From Alitta virens (taxonomy: Eukaryota > Annelida > Polychaeta > Phyllodocida > Nereididae): a stretch of DNA of 64,000 nt. The translations under genes and the position numbers were made by a program. Below the pieces are notes generated by a model. It made no database searches, had not been told where the DNA came from, and worked only from the letters and a program-made list of their open reading frames with translations. How positions within the stretch are numbered: the stretch's first letter is position 1; every line of letters starts with the position of its first letter. Below, in pieces: positions 43,611-53,199 of the stretch. The stretch is taken from contig OW028584.1 in the NCBI GenBank assembly GCA_932294295.1, forward strand, positions 24,891,138 through 24,955,137, written 5' to 3'.

Positions 43611-44984
43611 TTTGTAATCTAGTGTGGCTTCTTAAGTTTATGGAGGTGTGAATGCACTCTCTCACCTTTTATTTTGCATTACTAGAAATATGTCTTATTT
43701 ACCATTTTGTTTGAATTAAAGCATTTGTACAATGAAATATATGGTGTTCCTAGCATTTTGTTTATTCATTTTATATCTATCGGTGCATATTTATATAACA
43801 TCACTTACTTGCTCTTTCAGTTGTAATTAGTAAAGAAAAAATAATTAAACGACGTGGGTACTCTTCTTAATAGCAGAGAAAACTCACTCTTGTTGTTTAC
43901 ATTTGCACCAAGCTGCTTGCAGCGCCTCCACTCCTCTGTCATTTCATCCCGACTTGCACACCCCCCCCCCCCCCCACCCCCCAAGTTGCATTTGCACGCA
44001 ATAACCGGGAAGTATTCTGCCCGCACAGGCCACAGGTTTGGCCAACAACTCCACATTTGCATATCTGGGTGAAAGGGTCGACCCTATAGAGCAACTGACC
44101 TACATACCAAAAGATAAGATAACATTCAAGTACTTTTTGTCAGCTTGGAAAATTAGTTCATTCAGCAGTTTCAGTTTGCATGATTGAAGTTGAGAAATAC
44201 AGAACAGCTGCATGCAGAATACTTCTCCAAGACTGTTTAAATCTTCATCAGAATTGTGACAACATGGATTGGTTAGTTTATTCATTTGTTTATCATGTTA
44301 AAAGTCCTTATCGATTGTTGCACACACTGCTGCTTGTCTTGATATTAAGTAATGCCCTCATATGTTGAAATCATACATAATTTTAGTATAAAGCTTTTTG
44401 TGTAATTATTATATAAATGTTGTTAGAACATAGGAGAGAGTTATAAATAATGTTTCGGTGTTTCTTTTATCTCAGCATCCATAGTGCGAAGGTGCACCAG
44501 CATCATCAATGACTCACCATCCCTCTCCCAACTCATTATTTTCATTAACACTGACATTACATTAGTGAATGTACCTATAAACATCTGCAATGTCATTACT
44601 AAAAAGTCTTAAAATGATCATGGTTAGAATTTTTGAAATTTTGTTTATTAACTAGGGTGTGGCCCTTGAAAGCGGCAGAATTTCTGCCTTAGAGGACCAC
44701 TCCCAAATGTACATATTTAATATGTGATATTTCTAATAAATTGTTCTGAGTTGCTTCTGATCAGAACTGCGTTTGGGTTGCGCAAATGTTTATTAATTGT
44801 ATTCATCTTTTGTTGACTCATTTATTAGTGGATTCCATAAATCAATGAAACAAAAACATAAAGAAGAATAATAATTTAACAGCTGACAGATTCCCTATAA
44901 TAGGTTAAGACGTTAACTTCAACTACCTAATACCCTTAACCTCAAATTTCACCATTGCAATTTGTATTTCTGGCATGACTGCAG

Positions 44985-47900
44985 GTGTTTGAACCTGAAG
45001 GAGATTATGAATAACTTAACAAGACCAGAAGATCTCGACCATGCCATGAAACATAGAATCATGCAATATTTGCTGACTGACCATGGCACATTGGTTATCC
45101 AGGAAGACCCGGATATCCTGCTGGGAATGGTCAAGAAAGCTCACTACTTGTTGCAATCGGAAGGCTACATCGACATTGTTCATGTAAGTGACCTGATTGC
45201 AATTAATGCCAAGTGATTCCCAGTACATGGGATGATGTTGTAATGCTTTGTAAGAAATGACATGCTTTAGATGATTTTGCATGCAGGGTTGGCTGATTTC
45301 AGTGAAGCGATTTAATTCATTGATTTAAATCAAGACCATAAGAGTTAACAAGTTTATTCTGTTGAAAACTAGAATTTTAACGACTCAAAATATGATTTAT
45401 TTGAAAACAAGATATTTTTTAGTGTATTTTTTTCCAAAAATTCTAATTGTTAAATATATCAAAGTTATGTTAGTTTTTAGAGCACAGTTCAGTAGGTCAG
45501 CACAGTTTAGTAATTTTAAGAAGGAATGCTGCAAAAATGATCAAATTTGGCTCATGCTAGACAGTACTTGAGCCGTAATTTACATCATCAAAAAAAATTG
45601 GATTATTTGGATTTAAGAAAATAAAATCATGATTTGTACCAACCCTGTTTGCATGACAATCCCATGCATGAGACATAGATAAAATGAGGATGAGACGATC
45701 TCTTTCCCATCAGATAAATGTTAAGAACTGTAATGTAAATTGATGCCTATAAGGTTTTGCCAGGTTCTACAAATTTCTAGCTTGTGCATGCTATAAACGA
45801 CTACCTATTATTGAGCAGTATAATCATGGAGTTATATGTTAGATACTTTATCCCAGTTTTGAAAAAAAGAATCTCTCTAACTTATATCACTGGAAATTGG
45901 TCTATGTTTAATATTAATCCAGTTGAGATTTCTACCTTGTACAGATTGAAGAATTTTGCTTTCTACTTAAGCTTTCCTTTTTGATAATTTAAATTCAGAA
46001 AATAGCTCTCTTGCATGGTAGCAATCCTAATATACCAGGGGAAGAGCCTTTGGAGTGTTTGTTGGCACAGATTGAAGACCACACTCTAGCATTGTGTGAG
46101 GATCAGTGTAAACTCTTTGCCCTTGTTAAGGTAAGCTGCCCTGCCTTTGGGTTACTTCTTGCAGCGTAGTTTGAAATGAAGGCTTAGTATTATGTCATAC
46201 AAAACAAATATAAAAGCGTGACATCTGGGCACCCTCGTGGCATTTTCTGGTTATGCTGGGGTGAGGACCTTGAACCCAGTGGCCAACAAAGAAAGGGCAC
46301 TGTGCAATGCACACGCTGGTGCCCCATGTGGTGTTAAACATAATACTTGCCACCCTGGGGAAGTCTACTTTAAGTTGACACCTCGAAACTCAATGGGCAT
46401 ACTCCAGTTACATGTAACAATATTTCATTCCCACAGTGCTAATTTTCAGCAACTCAAAACACACGAATGACCTCGACTTAATTTCAACTAAAAGTAGTTT
46501 ACAGGCTTGAATTGATGATGCAATTATGGTTTTGTTCTAATAGATGCTGACAACCAAAAGGATCAGTGCTGAGTTAAGGTAAGTGTCAATTATTGACATA
46601 GTTTCATAAAATATTGTTGACATTAGACAGTTGTAGCGACCTATTCCTGGCTGTAGCTATAACTGGCTAAAGCCAACCGCTTCTGTCCCCTGCTAGCTTA
46701 CAGTCAGCTTACACCTACGACCACTGAAAAAATATAAACCTTCATTAATGTAAGAATTTATCTAATATATCATAAATAATGGATGTGCAATAGACATGCA
46801 TATATTTTCAACAAGAAATGACAAATAGTAGTAACTTCAACCTATGCTCCAGATGTGCTGCATGTACTTTTAGATCTTGCTTTGAGTAGCCAGTTTCGTT
46901 TAGTATCGTGTAGCAGAAGTTACCTACCTTTGTCTAGCTATAATTTGACAGGCCGTGTTTAATGAAATTAACTGTAGGTGGTATTAGTGGGAAGTTACAG
47001 ACCGTCAAATTTAAAGTTTATGATTCTCTATGTAGTAGCATGGAAAAGATGTCACCTTACAGAAATTAGACTCAATTTCTGCAAGATGTCAGACAAAAGA
47101 ACACTACGAAAAGTGACATTTAAAGAAACCAGAAACATGGTTTAATTGTTCGAATCTTAAGAAATGTTCCCTGAAATATTGGGCAAGGAAATAAAGGCTA
47201 TAATAAATATATTGGTTAAATTTTCCCGACGCTACCATGGTGGCGGGGACCTAGCTCAGAGGTAGCGCTCTGGGCTTCCAACTGCTGGGTCCCGGGTTTC
47301 ATCCTTCGTCTCATTGCCATGGTCTCTGCCTGTCCTAATTAGCCCAACTGGTGCAGAAGTACAGGACGTAAAGCCCTAATCACCCACCCGACGCTACCAT
47401 ACAGTATTTTTTTTTCTGCCATATCAATTAATGAGTTTGGGTAAAGTAATACCGTCCACTCAATTCTAATATGATCACATAATAGATTTTTGCAATGATT
47501 TATTTTTCAAAGTTCTTAAATCTATATTGCAGAAACAAATGTTTAAGGTTCCTCATCATGAAATCTGAATATGTGATACATTCGCCACAATCGGAATCAG
47601 AGATATCAGATTACTACATTGGGTGGACAAGAGAATTTGTTGCTGCTTTAAAACATCTGCTCGAAGAAGGAGCAGATCCTACCTGGATACCCCAAGAACA
47701 CTTTGAAAAATTGAAAAGGAAAGATCGCTACTCTGCTCAGTACAATTTTTTCTGGGTTATTCAGAATGTCCTCATGTATAAGAGCAACCTTTATGATTAT
47801 TTAATAGAAGTCTTGCCGTTATTCCTCTCTCCCAGCAGGAGTTTCAATCATGAGCATCACCGTGGTACATCTTTGCATGCTCTTTTGGAATCTGATTGGG

Positions 47901-48974
47901 AATGGTTTTATAGACAGCATAAACAGCTGCCACATGATTTCTTTCAAAAATACAAAACAATAATTTTGAAAATCATACAGCATGACCCAACCATTGTTGA
48001 CTTGACAGACTGTTTTAATAGAACTCCTTTGCAGCTATTTATTCTTGGCATGAATTTGCGGGAGATTCTCTTAGAATATGTCAGAGACACTATGGGATTG
48101 TTGATATCAGAAAACAGCATCAATAATAAGGATATTGTTGGCAAAACAGTTTTGCATTCTCTTATGGTAGCATTTCCTGAATTTGACAAACCTTTCTCCC
48201 CAAAAGGACAAGAAGTGTTTCTTGATCTTGTTAAGAGTGTTATATCTGATTTAAACATTGATGCTAGGGATAATAACGGACAAACTGCTCTGCATATATT
48301 AATAAGAAAATACAACGTATGCCCAGAGTGTAGCTTCAAGCTGTTCTTGCAGTTTTTGGAGATACTTGCAACTGGACCAAACTTCTGCTTACAAGACAAC
48401 CAAGGCCAGACTGTCTTGCATTTATTAGCAGAAAAATACGATAATATACCAGAGTATGGTCGAGAAATATTTTGGAAGCTAGTTACAAGATTTGTAACTG
48501 AATCAAGCCTTAACATTCAAGACAACAAAGGATACAATGTGCTTCATATACTCATGAGAAAAGTGTTTTGGTATCCTGATTTAGGAAAGTATATTATGCC
48601 AATGCTTGCTTCAATAACAACATCAGACAATGTGAATTCTCAGAACATGCATTCTGTTACCCCATACAGCTGGATCTTGAGAGCCAAAGTGGTTCATAAG
48701 AAAAATTCCAAAGCTGGAAGAACCTTCTCAGATATGGAACACATCTTGCTCAGGAATGGTGCTGATGCTGATATTGCCAAAGGGGATATATCATGTGCAC
48801 AGTAAGTAGCAAGCTGAACCAGGTTGGTCTAGAAAATGAAAAAAGTGGCAAATAATGATAACACTTGACAAGGTTTGCAACTTTTCCAGATTTTCATGCT
48901 GGTGTCATTCTTTACTTGTTACTGCTTGTTCAATCAAACTGACTACACTTGGTCCAAGCAACCCTCACAACTGA
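44985..48974 (+). CDS. Ankyrin-repeat protein, five exons visible, 5' end uncertain
   Basis: Exons consistent in phase: 44985-45183, 45999-46130, 46544-46578, 47533-48801 and 48890-48974, each with AG acceptor and GT donor. The first shown exon contains MNNLTRPEDLDHAMKHRIM (ATG at 45007), but the frame is open to its acceptor, so coding may start further left. Exon 4 holds ankyrin units: INNKDIVGKTVLHSLM, IDARDNNGQTALHILI, LQDNQGQTVLHLLAEK and NIQDNKGYNVLHILM, with unusually long spacing of about 42 residues. Ankyrin repeats mediate protein binding; the partner is unknown. The last exon is short and the least certain part. This appears to be the only ordinary host gene inside the repeat-rich stretch. 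No signal peptide is visible. Confidence 0.72.
46262..46325 (+). repeat. Fragment resembling the LINE-I 5' UTR
   Basis: TGGGGTGAGGACCT, CCAGTGGCCAACA and CACTGTGCAATGCACA recur in the same order as in the LINE-I 5' UTR (for example 3384-3441). The match is diverged. It lies in an intron of the ankyrin gene. Confidence 0.45.
47239..47388 (+). mobile_element. SINE with internal deletion removing the B box
   Basis: Head, body and ACCC tail are present, but about 36 bp between GGGTT and TCATCC are missing, taking away the B box and T-arm. The duplication CGACGCTACCAT lies on both sides (47227-47238 and 47389-47400). It lies in an intron of the ankyrin gene. Confidence 0.9.
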
Positions 48975-49263
48975 CCATGTGGCGCAAACTAGTGAGTGAG
49001 GAAGGGGCCACTAAACTAAAATACATAAAACTTGCTGCAAACTATCTGGCCCCCTTAAATATTCAAGACCCTCCCTGGAATCAACAATTATTTTGGCAAA
49101 CAAACTTGGATTGGCCAGCACATGGTGACTTCACATCAACACTTCCATAAATCTTGTGAAATGTTGTCAGTTTGATTGAGTGCTCTATAAATTCATACCT
49201 TTATAACTTTGTAACCCATGTTATTCCTCTGCCATTTTATGATGTGTCTAAATGTGAAGTATT

Positions 49264-50191
49264 GTCAACTGGTCTGCCCGACGACCCGTCCGCTACCAAC
49301 TTGTCCGCCCTCCATCCGACTGGGCTGTCAGTAAAGCCAACTTGTCCGCTGCCGAAGCCTACTCGCCCGCCACTTGATACCAGCTTGTCACCGACCCACA
49401 GTCGGCCCGGCCATTAATTTCTGACTCATCTGCCAGGAGAAAGTCAAATCGTCCGCCCCTCAAATAGAACGGGGGCCGGTGGGACATGAAGCGGCTGCGT
49501 CCTTGCGGTTGAGACCGCTGGGCCCCAGGATCGATTCCTGGTCGAGCCTAAGTTGGATGGCTGTTTCATCCTTCATCTCATTGCCATGGTCCCTGCCTGT
49601 CCTAATTAGCCCAACTGATGCAGAAATACAGGACGTAAAGCCCTAATCACCCACCCACCCACCCTTGCGGTTGAGTGTCTGCAGGTGGCTGCCCTACCCT
49701 TGCTCTTGCTGTCACACTCTAAGAATGAGTTGTCTAATATCGAAACTGGAATATCCAACTTGTTTGCCACGGAAAGTTGTGTTCTGTAGCCCTTGTTGCA
49801 TGTCCGTTATTTTTAGATATATTGACCAAAATTTTACAGGAAAATAATTTTTTTAGTTAGCTCCCTTTTACCTCAGTTGTGATTTAAGGACTGGTAACAA
49901 TGCTTCATTAATGTTGCTATGGCAAATTGCTATTCTAACCTATCACTTTGCAGACCTAGATATTTAGTCCAATTGCCATATACATCAAAACAAAATTCTG
50001 TAATAGTGTTTGCTGAAAAACAAGAAAATCTTTGTAATCCTAATATGGTATGGCCCCGTGACCCTGGCCGGGGCGGCCTCAACTTCACTGCCGGGGAGAG
50101 GGCAGCATCCTTCCCCATAAACGGCGGACCAGTTGACTTTCTGTAGAGGACGAGTTGGTCAGAGGACCAGTCGTCTGGCAGACCAGTTGAC
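49264..50191. mobile_element. Non-autonomous inverted-repeat element rich in ACTGGTC/GTCCGC sub-repeats
   Basis: The ends GTCAACTGGTCTGCCCGACG and its inverted partner (50170-50191) form a ~22-bp terminal inverted repeat with one or two mismatches. The interior arms repeat GTCCGC and GACCAGTTG motifs. No convincing target duplication is seen. A SINE is inserted at 49515-49663. Confidence 0.55.
49515..49663 (+). mobile_element. 5'-truncated SINE
   Basis: It begins inside the anticodon-arm region (ACCGCTGGG), so the A box is absent. It is flanked by CCTTGCGGTTGAG at 49502-49514 and 49664-49676. Confidence 0.93.
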
Positions 50192-50288
50192 TAGACCTTG
50201 TATAAATTACCTAATATGTTAACATGTCAAGAGAGATCAAGTGAAAAGGATCATGTTTATGCACCAATCACTCGTAAGAGTGTGCCAT

Positions 50289-50345
50289 TGAAAGTCCTGG
50301 GCCTTGTCGCAGCAAGGGTGGTGAATGCAGTGGCCGACAAAATTG
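50289..50345 (+). repeat. Second fragment resembling the LINE-I 5' UTR
   Basis: GAAAGTCCTGGGCCTT, GCAAGGGTGG and CAGTGGCCGACAAAATTGCAC match LINE-I 5' UTR blocks in order. No 3' part of the element follows. Confidence 0.4.
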
Positions 50346-50894
50346 CACGTTGTCCAGCTATCCCTACCTAGCACGCCAGTTATGTCTGTCTAGCTCTTCC
50401 TATATCTTCCTATACTTGGCATGGCTAGAACTCAATGTCCTACTGTAGGGATCAAACCATCCCTACAGCCCATACCAAACATACTGTGCCAAAATGGAGT
50501 CTTTGCCCTCTGTCTAGCATAAACTACTCCATAGTCAACACATCTATAATTAGATAAATTACCTATGTCTCACCTCTTGTGCAATACTATAAGTTACAGT
50601 GATATCTCAGGTAGGAAAGGGTTAACTAAAATTTTTGTTAGTTAAATCTCCATGCCGAGGACGGGAGTGATTTTAGCAAGAAAAAATGTTAGTTTACTCC
50701 CAACCTAACTGTGAGAGGTATAACTAATTTGTTTGATTAGTTTTGCTGCCCTTTTGTACACAATTAGAAATTGCAATTAGGAGGGAGATAATCTTTTCTT
50801 TTATGATATCCCTCTTAAAACAATAGCTCTAGCCCACCATGATATAAACATTCCTAAAATGTTAAACACTAACCACCCTCTTACTGCCAAACAA

Positions 50895-50943
50895 ATCTAC
50901 ATAGCCCACTCAGGTGCTGATGAGGCGTTAAACAATACCACAA
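50895..50943 (+). mobile_element. Minimal LINE-I 3'-end insertion (~49 bp)
   Basis: It contains only the LINE-I hairpin plus GTTAAACAATACCACAA. It is flanked by TACTGCCAAACAA at 50882-50894 and 50944-50956. Confidence 0.9.
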
Positions 50944-50958
50944 TACTGCCAAACAACA

Positions 50959-51345
50959 GGGCGGGGGCCTAGCTCAGAGGTAGCGCTCTGGGCTTCCAAC
51001 CGCTGGGTCCCGGGTTCGATTCCCGGTTGAACCTAAGTTGGATGGCTGTTTCATCCTTCGTCTCATTGCCATGGCCTCTGCCTGTCCTAATTAGCCCAAC
51101 TGGTGCAGAAATACAGGACGTAAAGCCCTAATCACACAAAGGGGGCCTAGCTCAGTGGTAGCGCTCTGGGCTTCCAACCGCTGGGTCCCGGGTTCGATTC
51201 CCGGTCAAGCCTAAGTTGGATGGCTGTTTCATCCTTCGTCTCATTGCCATGGTCTCTGCCTGTCCTAATTAGCCCAACTGGTGCAGAAATACAGGACGTA
51301 AAGCCCTAATCACCCACCCACCCATCCACCCGCACACACACACAC
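50959..51345 (+). mobile_element. Head-to-tail SINE dimer
   Basis: SINE one (50959-51138) ends TAATCACACAAA. SINE two (51139 onward) follows directly and ends in a mixed (CCCA)n/(CA)n tail. A single duplication, ACTGCCAAACAACA (50945-50958 and 51346-51359), flanks the pair. The left copy of this site is also the right duplication of the adjacent LINE-I mini-insertion. Confidence 0.93.
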
Positions 51346-51451
51346 ACTGCCAAACAACACAGTGACATGAATGTCAAAGTCAAATCACTGAACTGTGTGT
51401 ACAGTTAGTTTCATAAAGTACAGTCGACTCTAGCTTTCTGTAGCGACCTGT

Positions 51452-51640
51452 GTGTGTGTGTGTGTGATTAGGGCTTTACGTCCTGTATTTCTGCACCAGT
51501 TGGGCTAATTAGGACAGGCAGAGACCATGGCAATGAGACGAAGGATGAAACAGCCATCCAACTTAGGCTCGACCGGGAATCGAACCCGGGACCCAGCGGT
51601 TGGAAGCCCAGAGCGCTACCTCTGAGCTAGGCCCCCGCCC
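51452..51640 (-). mobile_element. SINE, minus strand, with (CA)n tail
   Basis: A full SINE in reverse orientation, flanked by CTGTAGCGACCTGT at 51438-51451 and 51641-51654. Its tail reads as (CA)n on its own strand instead of the usual (CCCA)n. Confidence 0.95.
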
Positions 51641-51819
51641 CTGTAGCGACCTGTACCACGCTGTTGTCTAAACATGCTAAGGCCAGCTTCTTCTGTCCAC
51701 TTCTATAGCTAATAATTGGCTTACATCTATCACCAGATAGATATAACTACTATATAGGTTAGGTTTGATCCCCGTAAATTTTCCCATGCTAATTTCCATC
51801 TTCGATGCCTTCTAGCTGA

Positions 51820-51840
51820 CCCCCCCCCCCCCCCCCCCCC
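51820..51840. repeat. Poly-C tract
   Basis: A run of 21 C's; further C-rich tracts lie at about 51974 and 52070. Confidence 0.9.
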
Positions 51841-51934
51841 GAAATCACCGTAAATTTGACCCCACTTGACCTTTCTCTTTGATCCTCCTGTCTAATTAGC
51901 ACACCCGGGGCACTTCCCATGCTAACTTTCATCG

Positions 51935-52185
51935 AGGGCGGGGGCCTTGCTCAGAGGTAGCGCTCTGGGCTTCCCCCCCTGTCTAATAAGCCACCCCCTC
52001 TCTAATAAGCCACTCTAATGTACTCAGATATATAGACAGATAGTCTAGAACAAATATAGACTTTCTACCCCCCCCCCCTCCTATTAGACACAACTCTTCG
52101 AAACATTGTTTATTTTACCCCATTTAGTTGGATGGCTGTTTCATCCTTCGTCTCATTGCCATGATGGTCAATCACCCACCCACCC
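51935..52185 (+). repeat. Disrupted SINE (head and body separated)
   Basis: The tRNA-like head stops at about 51975 after CTGGGCTTCC. The body (GTTGGATGGCTGTTTC...) resumes at about 52129 and ends in CACCCACCCACCC after an internal deletion. C-rich sequence with two CTAATAAGCCAC repeats lies between. Confidence 0.7.
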
Positions 52186-53195
52186 TGTGCAATGTGTCCT
52201 ATCTAGCTATACCTAGATCTCTCTGCACCTAGTGCTTCCTACACATAGCTCTCCCTATACCTAGCACAACTAGTGCCCCCTACGTATACCTAGTGCAGAC
52301 TTGAATGACCTCTTAGGTTAACATGTTGTTAAATATAATTGTTATTTTTGGTGTAGGTGCTCATTTAGGTTACTAGTTTTTACATTACCTAACTGCTGGT
52401 TAGTTGAACCTTTTTTTGTCATTTCTTGTTATTGTGCTTCAGGGTTTGGTTTTCAGTTAACAGCTGAGTCTGGTTCTCAGTTGTGAGATTTGCAACTAGT
52501 TGTTGGAGATTCTTTAAATTGCTCATTTAATTGTTTTTTTCCCCCAATTCTATTCTTCTGCTTTTGGATATTGTTACCTTTTAATGGTTTTGGTTGTCAG
52601 GTGTTTGGTCTGGTTTGCTGTTCATGTGTGTTGTCAGCTTATCTTTGGTTGTTTGTTGATTGATATAAGGAGTGAGGGAGTTGCAGGGTTGTCAGTGTCC
52701 ATTTGGTTTGTCTTCAGTTTTGTTCACCCTCCATTTCCAATGATTTTGTTATGTCATTTATCAGCGTTTCAGCTTATTTACTTATATATCTGGCAAGCTG
52801 TCTGAGCTGATCGTCAGTGTCCTGATAAAACCTCCTATCTCCATTTTGGCAATTTTTCAGAAGAAGGAAAAAATTGCACTGAATAATCATCTCTGCACCT
52901 ATTTATCTCAGATTTTAACCAAGAACAATTTTTTAACTACATTTTCTCCCTGTCATAAAATTTTATGAATAATGTTGAATCGTGCCTGAAATAGTGGAGA
53001 TAGAAGGTTTGGCTTTCCCTTGGTAAGGACATAGGAGGTTTTCATATAGATGAAAATGAAATTTTTCTGGTACATTATTGCAATAAGTTTTTGTCAGCAT
53101 TAAGGGAGAAAAGGAAAATTTATTATATCTCATAAGAAACATGCTTAGATATTACCCTTCAGTCTCATACTTCACTTTTTCTTTATTGTGATGTG
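52186..53195. other. Intergenic DNA, no gene seen
   Basis: Low-information AT- and T-rich sequence. A 73-codon frame at 52584-52805 has no recognisable feature and I do not call it. Confidence 0.5.
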
Positions 53196-53199
53196 TAAA

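Larger units (their letters stand above)
37449..44577. repeat. Segmental duplication block B (partner of 20819-28474)
   Basis: See block A. B extends about 330 bp further into the 3' part of LINE-T, contains its own SINE at 42299-42487, and lacks an ~85-bp piece of ORF1 and two pieces of the flank. Right of 44577 the sequence is unique to this side. Confidence 0.9.

Noticed and set aside
48875..49150. Alternative 91-codon frame in the last exon of the ankyrin gene
   Set aside because: The splice phase from exon 4 leads into another frame that stops at 48974; without transcript data I kept the phase-consistent reading at low certainty.
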